NCBI GenBank assembly: GCA_000151295.1
Contig: GG745345.1
Coordinates: forward strand, 922,733 to 986,732
Length of the DNA: 64,000 bases
DNA from: Allomyces macrogynus ATCC 38327
Lineage: Eukaryota; Blastocladiomycota; Blastocladiomycetes; Blastocladiales; Blastocladiaceae
Reading direction: 5' to 3'
In this document: in pieces, positions 34,396 to 43,867 of the stretch
Position numbering within the stretch: the stretch's first letter is position 1
How the letters are laid out: the number at the start of each line of letters is the position of its first letter
Translations under genes and position numbers: made by a program
Notes under the pieces: generated by a model
Told to the model about the DNA's origin: nothing
Seen by the model: the letters and a program-made list of their open reading frames with translations, nothing else
The model's database searches: none

Positions 34396-36160
34396 ATGAC
34401 CGCAAACGGCGAGCTTAATGACGCCCCGCCAAGTTACGAGCAATCTCAGAAAGCGGCCGTCAGCGTCTCGCCTATCGTTGCTGCAGCTGCTGAGAGCAGC
34501 TTGGCGTCCTCGGCAACAGTCTCCGACCATTCACATCCGGTCATCTTGTCCACCAAGGACGGGAAAACGCCCGTCGTTGTTGATTCGTGTGTGACGAAGG
34601 CCCGGTGCGAAGCCCACCTGCTTATTCTTGGCGAATTCGACAAACTGCAGGCGCCATATGATGAAGTTGCCGACTTGTACGTGATTGGCGTTGGTTTGAT
34701 TGGTTTAGTGATGATTGGTAATGCTGACTGCCCATAACAGAACGTTCTTGTGCCGGAGCGAGATTCGGTACGAAGCATGGATGCGCGCGCTCGCGAGCGA
34801 GCTCAAAATTGACCCGCACCTCATTGACGATCCGCCGATTCCACCTGTCGATGTGGCCAAGTTTTGGTTTGCGCACATGGTTCGTGGCCATTTTATCTTC
34901 TAACTTCCTTTCCTCGAGTAGTGCCTCGAGTTATGCGACAGCTTGGCTAGCGACTTTTATCTGGGTTAGCTCTCGCCGATTCGTTACTGCGACGACATGA
35001 ACCGCCTTTTTGGTCGGGAAATTCTCGATGTTTCCTTTCCGCTCGAGCGCATGGTTCGGATCCACCCACCTTTGCCGGTTTGACAGAGTGGATCGGCTCC
35101 AACTCACCAGATGGTGGACCAACAGGCGCAGCATCTCCATCACGGCACCACGTGCCAGACCTCGCACAACTTCTGGTATTTCAAGGTCTCACGCACGATG
35201 CCGTACAAGGTGGGCCCTTGGACCGCCGAGTCGCTCTTGCCGCTGTCCGTCCAATGTCCGAAATGCGGGCGCGTGCTTGAGCCCGACGCCGACGCCTACC
35301 TGCGGTACCGGTTCAACGGGCAGCAGCTGACGTGTGCCGATTGCACGACCGTCTTTTCCGTTAACGAAGTCTCGGCGCGCAGGTTCCTCAACGAGATCAA
35401 GGCCGCCGTGGAAGCGGGCGGGACCTACACGGCGCTGCCGGGCGTCCATATTGAACCGAAAAGGCGCACGTGGAGTCGCAGCAACGGGGTCCCGGAACTC
35501 GGACTTCTCCTCGGTCATTCGAGCTGGACCATGCTGTTCGCGTCGATGCAGGACAAGAAAAGCCCTCTGCCGACCTGGGAAACAGTCCTGAACACGGCCG
35601 TGCGCCCATCGTTCGACGCCACGCGGGATAAGATGAACCTGTGCCGCACGCTTGTCGCGGCGTACCGCGACATTGCCACGGGCCCGTGGTCCATGGACCT
35701 GGTGCAAGCCGTCTTGCGGCAGCGCGACTTCGCGCGCAAAATAGCGGTGACCGACTACTCGGACCGCACGCGGCGCATTGCGACGCAGGCGACAGTCCGC
35801 TGGCGCAATTTGCTGCTATTGCTCGAAAAGCACCGCGATCTGTTCATGGTCCCGACGCTTGACATTGATCTTGCATGGCACACGCACCAGCTCCACCCGC
35901 GGCGGTACGCCGACTACACGCTCAACAAGCTCGGCGCCGTGCTCAACCACGACGATACGATCGAGTCCCCGCGACTCAAGAACGGGTTCACCAAGACGGC
36001 GCGCGCGTGGGCGAGCATGTTCAATGAGCCGTACGCGTGCGACGCGTCGTTTCGGTCGTATTGGACCCCCGGTAAAGTCGCGGCCGCGACGATTGCCGCG
36101 CCGGTCGCGCTCCCGCTGCTGATGCAGCGTGCGACCAAGCACAAGGCTGCCATCAACTAG
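34396..36160 (+). CDS. DUF1399 / glycine-rich-domain-containing (GRDP-like) protein
   Basis: Modelled exons: 34396-34676, 34741-34879, 34970-35029 and 35087-36160 (about 517 residues). The N terminus has a PPSYE motif. Family landmarks are FLCRSEIRYEAWMRAL, KFWFAHMLSPIRYCDDMNRL (restored by splicing) and the hallmark PTLDIDLAWHTHQLHPRRYA. A zinc-ribbon-like pair CPKCGRVLEP and LTCADCTTVF lies between. The third intron is the weak point: an in-frame TGA at 35080-35082 must be removed, and the best option is a 57-nt intron with donor GTTTCC. After the TAG at 36158 the same frame stays open to 36589 and encodes a Cys/Gly-rich tail typical of fungal DUF1399 proteins, so the true end may be 36589 through another intron. 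Function unknown in fungi. Confidence 0.8.
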
Positions 36161-36589
36161 CAGGGCGGGTGCATTGCACTGCCCGCGACTGCGACGAAGC
36201 CGCAGCAGCTGCGGAGCGCTTTTGTGATGCGTTCGCGCAACGCAGTCAGCGCGCCGAGTGCCCCCACCAAGTCGACCAAGTCGGGCAGCTCAAAGTCGGC
36301 GGCCGAGCACGACGATTCGCGCGCTTACCCGCCCGTCATGCCGGTGTACTTCTACAGCGCGTGCGCGATCTCGGCCAATTACTTTGCCTCCGCCGCGTGC
36401 GCGGGGGTGGGCGCACCAGATTTGGGCTTGCCGGTTGGTGAAGTCGAGTCGTGCGGGTCTTTTGGGACAACGGGATGTGCAGGCGCCGCCGCGTGTAGTG
36501 GAGACGTTGGATCACCACTGTGTGGAGGGTGCGGTGGAGGAGGTGACGCCGGCGGTGGTGGAGGGTGCGGTGGTGGTTGCGGAAGTTAG
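36161..36589 (+). other. Probable last exon of the DUF1399 gene (Cys/Gly-rich tail)
   Basis: In frame with the preceding gene beyond its TAG. It reads YPPVMPVYFYSACAISANYF, then CGSFGTTGCAGAA, and ends in a run of CGG/CGGG repeats with a TAG at 36589. Such tails close many fungal DUF1399 proteins. One frame-keeping option is donor GTGCGA at 36130 with acceptor CGCAG before 36246 (116 nt). Confidence 0.5.
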
Positions 36590-37730
36590 ACGGAACGTTC
36601 AGCACAGACGAAACGAACAGCGCACGCGAAAGAGCGCGCATTCCCGTTGTTGATTATGCTTGTCATGGACACGATCTATTTTGGAAATGGTTTCCCCGGC
36701 TTTCGAGTTGAACATGAGGTGTTGGGGTGTGGATGTTCCTCGCCCGCAATAGCTTTTGTGCTGAAAGTCTTCGCATGGGGTCGCCAGCAAAATCGGACAC
36801 CCATGATGAGACACTCATCTGCTCTTTCAAATGTCAGGCGACGGATTGCGGTCGTCCCTGCGCTAGGTTTTCACCCTTCGTGTGTTCTGTTCTTGCAGGT
36901 GGGAGCGACCGGGCCTGTGTGAGCGGATGCTGCGACGAGTTTGTGTTTCCAATTCCCAATTGCACATGAAGATCAGCATCAGTCTTCTGATCGCAAGAGT
37001 ATGCACTAGCACAAAGGAGAAGAAGGGGCGAAGAGCACGAGAGTAGAGATTTTCATTTTGCCATTTTCTGTTCACGACAAAGACAAGCAGCTCGCAAGGC
37101 CGCTCGCAATCGTTCCGCCATTTTCCACACACTGAGCAGATGGTGTTCTTGATTCTCATCATGCGATCCTTCAACGATACGCACGAAACTAATGCGCGTT
37201 GAGTCAGGGAGCTGAAATCGCGACACCCAAAGAACAGCGCCTATGCACATTTGCTGTTTTGGAGACGGACTGGTGGCAAGAACAGTGAGCTGAACGTGGG
37301 GCATGCGTGAAGTTTCAATACCAATCTGGGTTCGATTCCCACTCGCACTTGATTATGCACACCTATACGTAATCTGCGATCAAGGTGTTAGCCTTGCTGG
37401 TGTTGGGGAACGCGGAGGTGTGCTCCATTGTTTCCGAGCTTTCATCTGAACAGGTCGTGTTGCCCCATCGTGACTGAGCGCAGCAAGTATCTGTACCGAC
37501 CGGCTTTGATAACGATCCGTCGAACCATTGCGACACTTCAATGGGAGCAGCAGACTGGCGGCTGTGCGTATCCATTTTCTACCACCTTGTCCACCCTGGC
37601 AGCGCACAACTCCGCGAGTAACCCGACCCCAGTCTATCCATGCGTCCCCCCGTCCCCATCCCCACCTTCTCCACTCCCATCCCCACCCACCTTACCAAGT
37701 CCCACACCTCTCCCCAGCCCCGCGCTCACC
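36590..37730. other. Intergenic region between convergent genes
   Basis: About 1.1 kb with no supported gene. A tRNA-like T-loop near 37330 was examined and rejected. The right end (37620-37730) is strongly C-rich on the plus strand. Confidence 0.5.
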
Positions 37731-39743
37731 CTAAACGCCTTTCGGCGAGCTCATCCTGCGATTCCCCGCCCCCTGTCCAGCCAACTGCGCCGCAATCCGT
37801 TTTCTCTCCTCCTCGCGGTCCTCGACCGCCTCCTCGAACACGTCGCGCGACCGCGGCGCAAATTCTGGATCACTGCGTGCGGCCAACTGGTCGGCGAGCG
37901 ACATGTGCTTGCCGAACCCCGATAGCGGCGCGGCAATCGTCGCCGTGCGCTTGAGTGCGGGCGGCGACGAGACGGGGCCCGACGCGGGACGCGCGAGGGT
38001 CTCGGGCAATGGGACGTCGGTTGGATCATGGTTCACGACGGCCGGTGGTGCTGGTGGTGGCGCGCCGCTCCGTGCGGACGCCTCGAACGAGTGCCGGCGC
38101 GAACTTGGTGCAGCGGTCGCGGCGGCGGGACTGGTAATCGCGGTCCCAGTCGGTGTAAGCGGTGTCGGGTGCGTCCCCGCACGATTGAGTCCCGGGTCCG
38201 TCTGGACCACCGGGCCACTAAGCACCGCCGACGCCGAAACCGCCCCACGCGCCGCTTGTGATGCCGAGACCGGTGCAGGTGCGGGCGGTGCAACGACCGC
38301 GACCGCCGGCACGCTCTGCCCCACGGCGGGCGTACTGTCGTCGTCCTCGGTCGTGATAATCGCCGGGATCATGCTCACCATGGACGCGGCCACGTTTTTG
38401 GTGCCCCCTGCTGTGTCGTCTGGGTCGAGCAATACGGTCAGTCGCGACGCCGACCGGCGCACGCCGCCCGCCCCGAGACCACCGCCGCCGAGCGCCGCGA
38501 GCCGCGACGAATCCGCCCCCACACCGGCGGTGGGATTCACCGCCGTCGTGGGAGACACGTCCTCGTCTTCTTGTTCCGCGAGCGCCGCCGAAATATCGTT
38601 CCCGGACGCCGAACCCGGGTTGACCGACGACCGACGTGAGGTGTCGTTCGGATCAATCGAGAGTTCCGACGCGAACGGGTTCTTGTTGAGCGGGGGCGGG
38701 ACAAACAGCGACATGCCGCGGTTCGTGGACGTGCCGTTGGGCGAATTCCCTTGGGCTTGCGCCGACAGGAGCGCGTTCAGGCGGCGGTATCCCGACCCTT
38801 GCGACTTGGTGCGCGGCCGCAACAAGCCTTGCGTCGCGGCTTCTTCCGGTTCCGGTACGAGCCCGACAAAGTCGGGCAACACGGGCCGTTCGAGCCGGTC
38901 CATGTCGAGTGAGAGCCCGACGGACGTGACAAACCGGATATGGAACAGGAACAGGTTGATCGTGAGCGTCAGGTACGTCGGTGTCCCGACCGTCAGCAAC
39001 CCAATGGCCAAGTCGATGATCGCCGACAGGTAGAGGAACAAGACTTTCCCCTGGATCACCTTGGCATTCACTTCATTGTAGGCCATGATCGGGTACTGCG
39101 ACGTGATCCAGAACAGGAAGAACCGGATCGCAATCACGTAGAGCACGTCGATAATGATCACGTAGAGGAACGTGATCCACTGCACGTCAAGGAAATCGCC
39201 CGTCGTGGCCGCGTACGTGACGGCCACCGTTGGCGCGACGTGGATTAACACCATGCACGCGAATCGCCGGTACGAGAACTTGAACCACCGGCACAGGAGC
39301 GACGCGAGGACCAGCATGCAAATGCCCGGGTCGAGACTCACGACAGTCATGGCAAGCCCGAGCGCCGCGCGCGGCATGATCGCGTCGGCCGGTGGCGCCC
39401 CCGGGTAGCCCGTCCATACGAGGAAGAGCACGTCGACGACGAGGAACAATAAAGCTTGCACGATTTCGACGCTGCGTCCAATCAAGTCGAGTTGGCTCGC
39501 ATAGGACCCGGAACTCGACCATTCCTCGGACTGTTTTTGGAGCGTGCGAACCAGACGTCGAACGCTGCTCAATACGGCGGCCGCGGCGATGAGCGACGAG
39601 AACATGAAGAGCAGCCGGAACTTGAAGTCGGCAGATAGGTCGGGGAAGTCCGCGACGGCCCTACTGGACCTCTCGGCGAGCGCGAGCGCAGTAAAAGCAG
39701 CTGCAGCGGCCGGAGATGTTGTTATTGCGACGTGAGCGGGCAT
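37731..39743 (-). CDS. Seven-helix membrane protein with long disordered tail, unknown function
   Basis: A single exon of 670 residues from the ATG at 39743. Residues 40-290 contain about seven hydrophobic helices: FKFRLLFMFSSLIAAAAVLS, VQALLFLVVDVLFLVWTGY, RAALGLAMTVVSLDPGICML, CMVLIHVAPTVAVTYAATTG, FLYVIIIDVLYVIAIRFFLF, KVLFLYLSAIIDLAIGLLTV and YLTLTINLFLFHIRFVTSV. The remaining 380 residues are Ser/Thr/Pro/Ala-rich and disordered. The layout is that of a fungal receptor or sensor, but none of the GPCR class motifs I know is visible. No neighbours suggest a pathway. The C-terminal KRIAAQLAGQGAGN segment may form a short helix. Confidence 0.75.
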   Translation of the reverse strand: MPAHVAITTSPAAAAAFTALALAERSSRAVADFPDLSADFKFRLLFMFSSLIAAAAVLSSVRRLVRTLQKQSEEWSSSGSYASQLDLIGRSVEIVQALLFLVVDVLFLVWTGYPGAPPADAIMPRAALGLAMTVVSLDPGICMLVLASLLCRWFKFSYRRFACMVLIHVAPTVAVTYAATTGDFLDVQWITFLYVIIIDVLYVIAIRFFLFWITSQYPIMAYNEVNAKVIQGKVLFLYLSAIIDLAIGLLTVGTPTYLTLTINLFLFHIRFVTSVGLSLDMDRLERPVLPDFVGLVPEPEEAATQGLLRPRTKSQGSGYRRLNALLSAQAQGNSPNGTSTNRGMSLFVPPPLNKNPFASELSIDPNDTSRRSSVNPGSASGNDISAALAEQEDEDVSPTTAVNPTAGVGADSSRLAALGGGGLGAGGVRRSASRLTVLLDPDDTAGGTKNVAASMVSMIPAIITTEDDDSTPAVGQSVPAVAVVAPPAPAPVSASQAARGAVSASAVLSGPVVQTDPGLNRAGTHPTPLTPTGTAITSPAAATAAPSSRRHSFEASARSGAPPPAPPAVVNHDPTDVPLPETLARPASGPVSSPPALKRTATIAAPLSGFGKHMSLADQLAARSDPEFAPRSRDVFEEAVEDREEERKRIAAQLAGQGAGNRRMSSPKGV

Positions 39744-40551
39744 ACTGAAGGGTCGGGGAACGGTGCGGGATAGACGACGTTGGCGGGTGCGCGCTCGGAA
39801 GGCAGCGGGGCGCCGAGCAGTGTCGGCGGCGGCTCGAGACGGGAATTAAGGGCCAGCGAAACCCTTGGGCAAGAAGCACGACTCGATCACAATGGACGTT
39901 AGCCACGTCGAGCTGGAAAGCGTTTGGCTTGGTGCGTTACTCCGGCCTGGGCAGTGAGGCACGCGTGGACGGCGATCAAGCGGAATTCCGGGTGGACAAA
40001 GGGGCCGCTGGTACGAGGACGCGATTCGTTGCCAAAATGAGCGGGCAGTGTTGCGAGATCTTGGTGAAGTCGCTGGAATGCGCAGCGACTCTGAATGGTC
40101 CGTGCTGATGCATGCGCTCACGCGCCGCGACTTGTCACCTTGCGACACGCAGTCAATTGCGACCAGTGAGTGCCGCAGGCCGAGGTTGGAGAGATGCATG
40201 CTAATCGAAGGGTCCGCGACGATGCCGCTTGCACACGGCGGGCATGGAGCAAAGTCGCGGTCACGTTGTGAATCGTCGATATCACTCCCTGCCTCGCATG
40301 CTGTGTTGCGCTTCCACTCTCCTGGACCCTCGCACCAGCGCTCGCTTCTGGCCTGCTCCTGCGATCGTCGCTGCTGTCGTGAGCTCGCCCTCAATGTTTC
40401 CTGACGGCGCACGCGTCGGCAGCCCGCAACGCTCACAACTAGCACCTGGCATAAACCACGCCCGCCACTCCACAATTTCCCTCGGCTCTAGAACGCAATG
40501 CGAGCCAACCCAGTACTTCCCGACCTTCCGTTCCCTTCCTCCACCACCCCA
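39744..40551. promoter_or_regulatory. Intergenic region with promoter-like motif
   Basis: Upstream of the seven-helix gene and downstream of the next minus-strand gene. A close match to the recurring motif, TCGCGGTCACGTTGTG, lies at 40255-40270, about 510 bp upstream of the ATG at 39743. Confidence 0.45.
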
Positions 40552-41881
40552 TCAAATGATCGCAGCGCACGTCATGAAGGCCCCATTCGCCACCTCCGCT
40601 GCCGTCGCCAGGCTCTCCCATCCATCACGATTCAAGCCTCGTCCTCGACTACGACCTTGACCTCGCTGTTCCGCTCCCGCGTCCCCGCGGTCGCTACTCT
40701 CCATGGCCACCAAACACTGCCCGACAAACCCGGCCAAATCCACGACATCATCAAACGTCCTGATCGGTCCACCCAACAACCCCGCATGCACGAGTTCCGC
40801 ATGCAGCAGGACCAGGTGCCGCCACATGGCTTCTTTCGCGCGCTCGTCCTCCTGCGCCGCACGCGCCCAGTGTAATCCGCACGCGAGCATGTGGCGCCAA
40901 ATCGCGTCGCGGTTACGCGCACCGCGCACGGCAGCGAGGACCGACAGTTGCGTGCACGTGAACACGGGCGCCGCCGCCCAATCGTCGTGCGAATAACACG
41001 CGAGCAGCGCGCGGAGTTGGGACGCGGGCGGGTTTAACACGGCGCGGGAGGCGGACGCGTCTATATGCGCCGGGAACGGCCACGACACATCCATTTCGTC
41101 TTCGTGTGCTGCAACACTCGTCGAAGGGTCAGGCTTGCGCACATCGACCAATGACTTGAGCACCGCAACCCCCTGCACGTGCGCGAGCTGCGCGTGAAAG
41201 AAATGCAGCGCCCACGAACTCGGCAACGACCACGCGCGCGTCCACAGTGGGTGGTGTGACGGGTCCATGACGACCGCACGGTGTACGGCGAGTCGCGACC
41301 GGCGCAGGGCGGCGCGGACCTTCAGCGCGGGGTAATGGGCGAGCCGCGACGCGAGTGTGCGTAACGTGGGCACTTGTGCGACGAGCGCCGCAACCACGTC
41401 GGCGTCCAAGTCGGCCGTGGACCCGCCATCAACGAGCGCGCGCTGCGCGGCCGCGAGTTCGATCGCCGGCCGGTGCGTCATTTCGAGCGCCGCCCAGTCG
41501 TCGGCAAGCTGGGTGAGGGTCGCGTCGGTGGTTGCGAGGACGGCGCGGTCAGACGCGGAGAAGAGGCCAGGCAGGTCGACGAGGTCGACATGCGGGTCGA
41601 GAAGGGCGGGCCAGGCAGCGTGACCCGGGTGCGGGAGAATGTCGACGGTTGCGTCGTGCGTTAGGAGCGCAGTCGCTTCGGTCGTTGCGTCAATGGGAGA
41701 AGGTGGGCGGGCGCGCGGCTCGAGCAGGGGCACCGACGTGGACATATTGCGCAGAACGCAGGGATATCGAGCGATTGGAGCTTGGAAGCGGCGAGATGCG
41801 GTCAGATCGCGGCGGGAATCAGCGCTCGATACGGCGGCCGGCGAGCGGGTGGGAGAGCATGTCGAGAAGGAGGCCGTTGTT

Positions 41882-41913
<32 letters not shown>

Positions 41914-42036
41914 CGTCGTCGTCGATATTATTGGGGTGGATGAGGAGGCCGCGAGAACGCGCATCGTCGTCGAGGCAGTGGCAGCGCGGCGGGCGGCGGC
42001 TCCGAAGCATGCGGTTGTCGTCTTGCGAGCGAGCAT
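40552..42036 (-). CDS. Probable mitochondrial protein of unknown function
   Basis: A single exon of 494 residues from the ATG at 42036; upstream in-frame codons are not ATG. The N terminus, MLARKTTTACFGAAARRAAT with more Arg/Ser/Thr and no acid, looks like a mitochondrial presequence. A run of threonines near residues 40-60 is encoded by a GAC/GTC-type triplet repeat and probably varies in length. The rest is largely alpha-helical and Ala/Leu-rich (DLVDLPGLFSASDRAVLATT, PALKVRAALRRSRLAVHRAV, WALHFFHAQLAHVQGVAVL). It has no enzyme motif I recognise. A second good Met lies near 41744 (MSTSVPLLEPR). Confidence 0.7.
41876..41924 (+). repeat. GTC-type triplet microsatellite within a coding exon
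   Basis: About 16 GTC/GCC/GTT triplets in a row. On the minus strand they encode an Ala-interrupted threonine run. Confidence 0.85.
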
Positions 42037-43165
42037 CGTGGGCGCGATCAAAGTGTTGTCGGAGATATGCTGAAGCGAATGTCGAGAGCAGAAGAGCGAG
42101 ACAGAGTGTGGGAGGGAGGAGCGAGGCGGGGACGTTGTCAACAGTTGATCTTTATGTGGGGTGGAAGCGCAGCCGGCCGGTGGTTGCTCCGCTGCTGTTC
42201 TTCGATAACGCGGCGATTGGCAGCCACGTCCCGCACACCAACGTGATCAACAGGCCGCAAAGAATGGCGCGTCTCGCACCTTATGTTGACCATTGTTTAC
42301 CTGTCGTTTGTCGCCCTCTCGGCGCGCGCGTTTCTTGCTTTGCTTGACCTGCCCGGTCTCACGCGCCGACTTGGGAAAATTCACATCCTGTTGACCGCAA
42401 CCCGCGCATGTCTCCCTCCATACCCCACCTCATTGCTGTGCCTCGACACCCGCATCCAATTTGACTGGCTGCCTGGTCGCGACCCGAAATGACTAACACC
42501 ACGAGCTGGCTCGATCAGTCGACACAGAGCGTCGTCAGAGCTCGCTAGGGCTCGAGGGATTCGAGGGAGGGTGGGGCGGCGGCCGATGGCGCGCGCACAA
42601 TGCAACCGAAAATTGAGTGATCGGGATGACCGAGATGGCCCAGCATAGCGCTCGATCTTGCTACACGAGCGCATTCGGCGTGCCGGCCGTGATGGTGGCG
42701 ACATTGAGAAATGCAGCCCCGAGGCAGAGGAGTGGGCAACGTGGCCGAGCGCGACGGAGAGGCCGCCAGCAACTGTCGACAAAAAGTGATAATGGATCGG
42801 CGTGAAAATACCGAAGTGGTTCTCTCAATCATTTATGAGCCATGGCCGCGATGTGATCGCGACACAGCTCTCCGTTCTCACATCCCTCTCTTCACTCCTC
42901 CCACTGATCCGCTCCCCCCAAATTCGACACGACCACAAAACGACCACCAACCGCCGAGTCCCGACCGCCAACCTGCTGCAAAAGATCCTCAACACTCGCC
43001 TTCTCGCCCACGTCCTCCGTGACCAAGGCCGCCTTGGCACGACCTGCACGGCTGCAACCCACCAGTTGGTCGCGGCTTCCGGTCCTGCGAGCAAGAACTC
43101 GGTGCCCGTTGATCAGTCTCGCACGGCCGAAATCGCTCACGCGACCGATTCCACCGCGGATCGCG
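42037..43165. other. Intergenic region with a possible extra upstream exon
   Basis: Promoter side of the mitochondrial-type gene. From an ATG near 42835 a frame (SHGRDVIATQLSVLTSLSSL onward) stays open to 43278 and may be a 5' exon of the next gene, but no convincing splice junction was found. Confidence 0.35.
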
Positions 43166-43699
43166 ATGCGCACTCGCCCCCCCACAGCCGACGCACCGCC
43201 ACCTCCCGCTCCGCCCGCATGCGACGCGGACCTGGTGGTTCAACTGCTCAAGGAATTGCATGCGTGGATGAAGGGTAAGTGCGATGACAGACTTGAACAA
43301 TCTTTGCGTGCGAGCCTGACAAGACGACGTTTAGAGCCAAGGAAGAAGTCCAAGAGCAGGAACTCACCCTTTTGAGGGAGTCTGCGGCCTCGGAGAAGCG
43401 CTACTGTGCCGACATGCGTGCGATCTTTGCAGTCCATAATGCCTGTTTACTCCTGGGTAACTGATTTCCCGTTGCTGACGCTGCCGTCGTTGCTTTGAAG
43501 GCGACCGCGTTTATCTTTTTTGGCAGCTATGTGGCTCACTCGCGCATGGAAGATGCAGCGGAATGAGGAGCGCAAGGAGGCGTGGGCGCCCGCGGTGGAG
43601 AAGGTGCACGCCGAGGAGAAGGTATGCGCGGTGGAGAAGGCGAGTGTTGACCCGTCAAGGAAGAGCGTGTGGTCGGTGGTTTCGGAGTACCAATCATGA
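43166..43699 (+). CDS. Small coiled-coil, single-helix membrane protein
   Basis: Three exons: 43166-43274, 43337-43456 and 43527-43699 (133 residues as modelled). The donors are strong (GTAAGT, GTAACT). The second acceptor follows the pyrimidine tract TTTATCTTTTTTGGCAG. The joined protein has a Pro-rich start, then LVVQLLKELHAWMK|AKEEVQEQELTLL (charged coiled coil), a hydrophobic segment AVHNACLLLAMWL, and a basic/charged tail NEERKEAWAPAVEKV. No family recognised. The start is uncertain because an upstream frame could belong to the same gene. Confidence 0.5.
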
Positions 43700-43867
43700 T
43701 CATGATTTTTCTCTTGTCCCACCACCATTATGTGATTTCGTTCATGTTCTCTCGCTTGCCGCGCCAGCGTTGATCACAAGCTGGCCTTTATTCTCGCGCG
43801 TCGTTGCAAAAATCGCGTCACATTGACTGCAACCCGCGCACCTCTCCCCTACCCACCTCCACATTCC

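Noticed and set aside
35054..35086. 33-nt intron removing the TGA in the DUF1399 gene
   Set aside because: Too short for spliceosomal introns seen here (minimum about 57-60 nt); the 57-nt alternative was preferred.
37270..37345. tRNA-like element with T-loop GGTTCGATTCC
   Set aside because: The possible acceptor pairing has two mismatches, the total length is only about 66 nt, and no anticodon arm forms.
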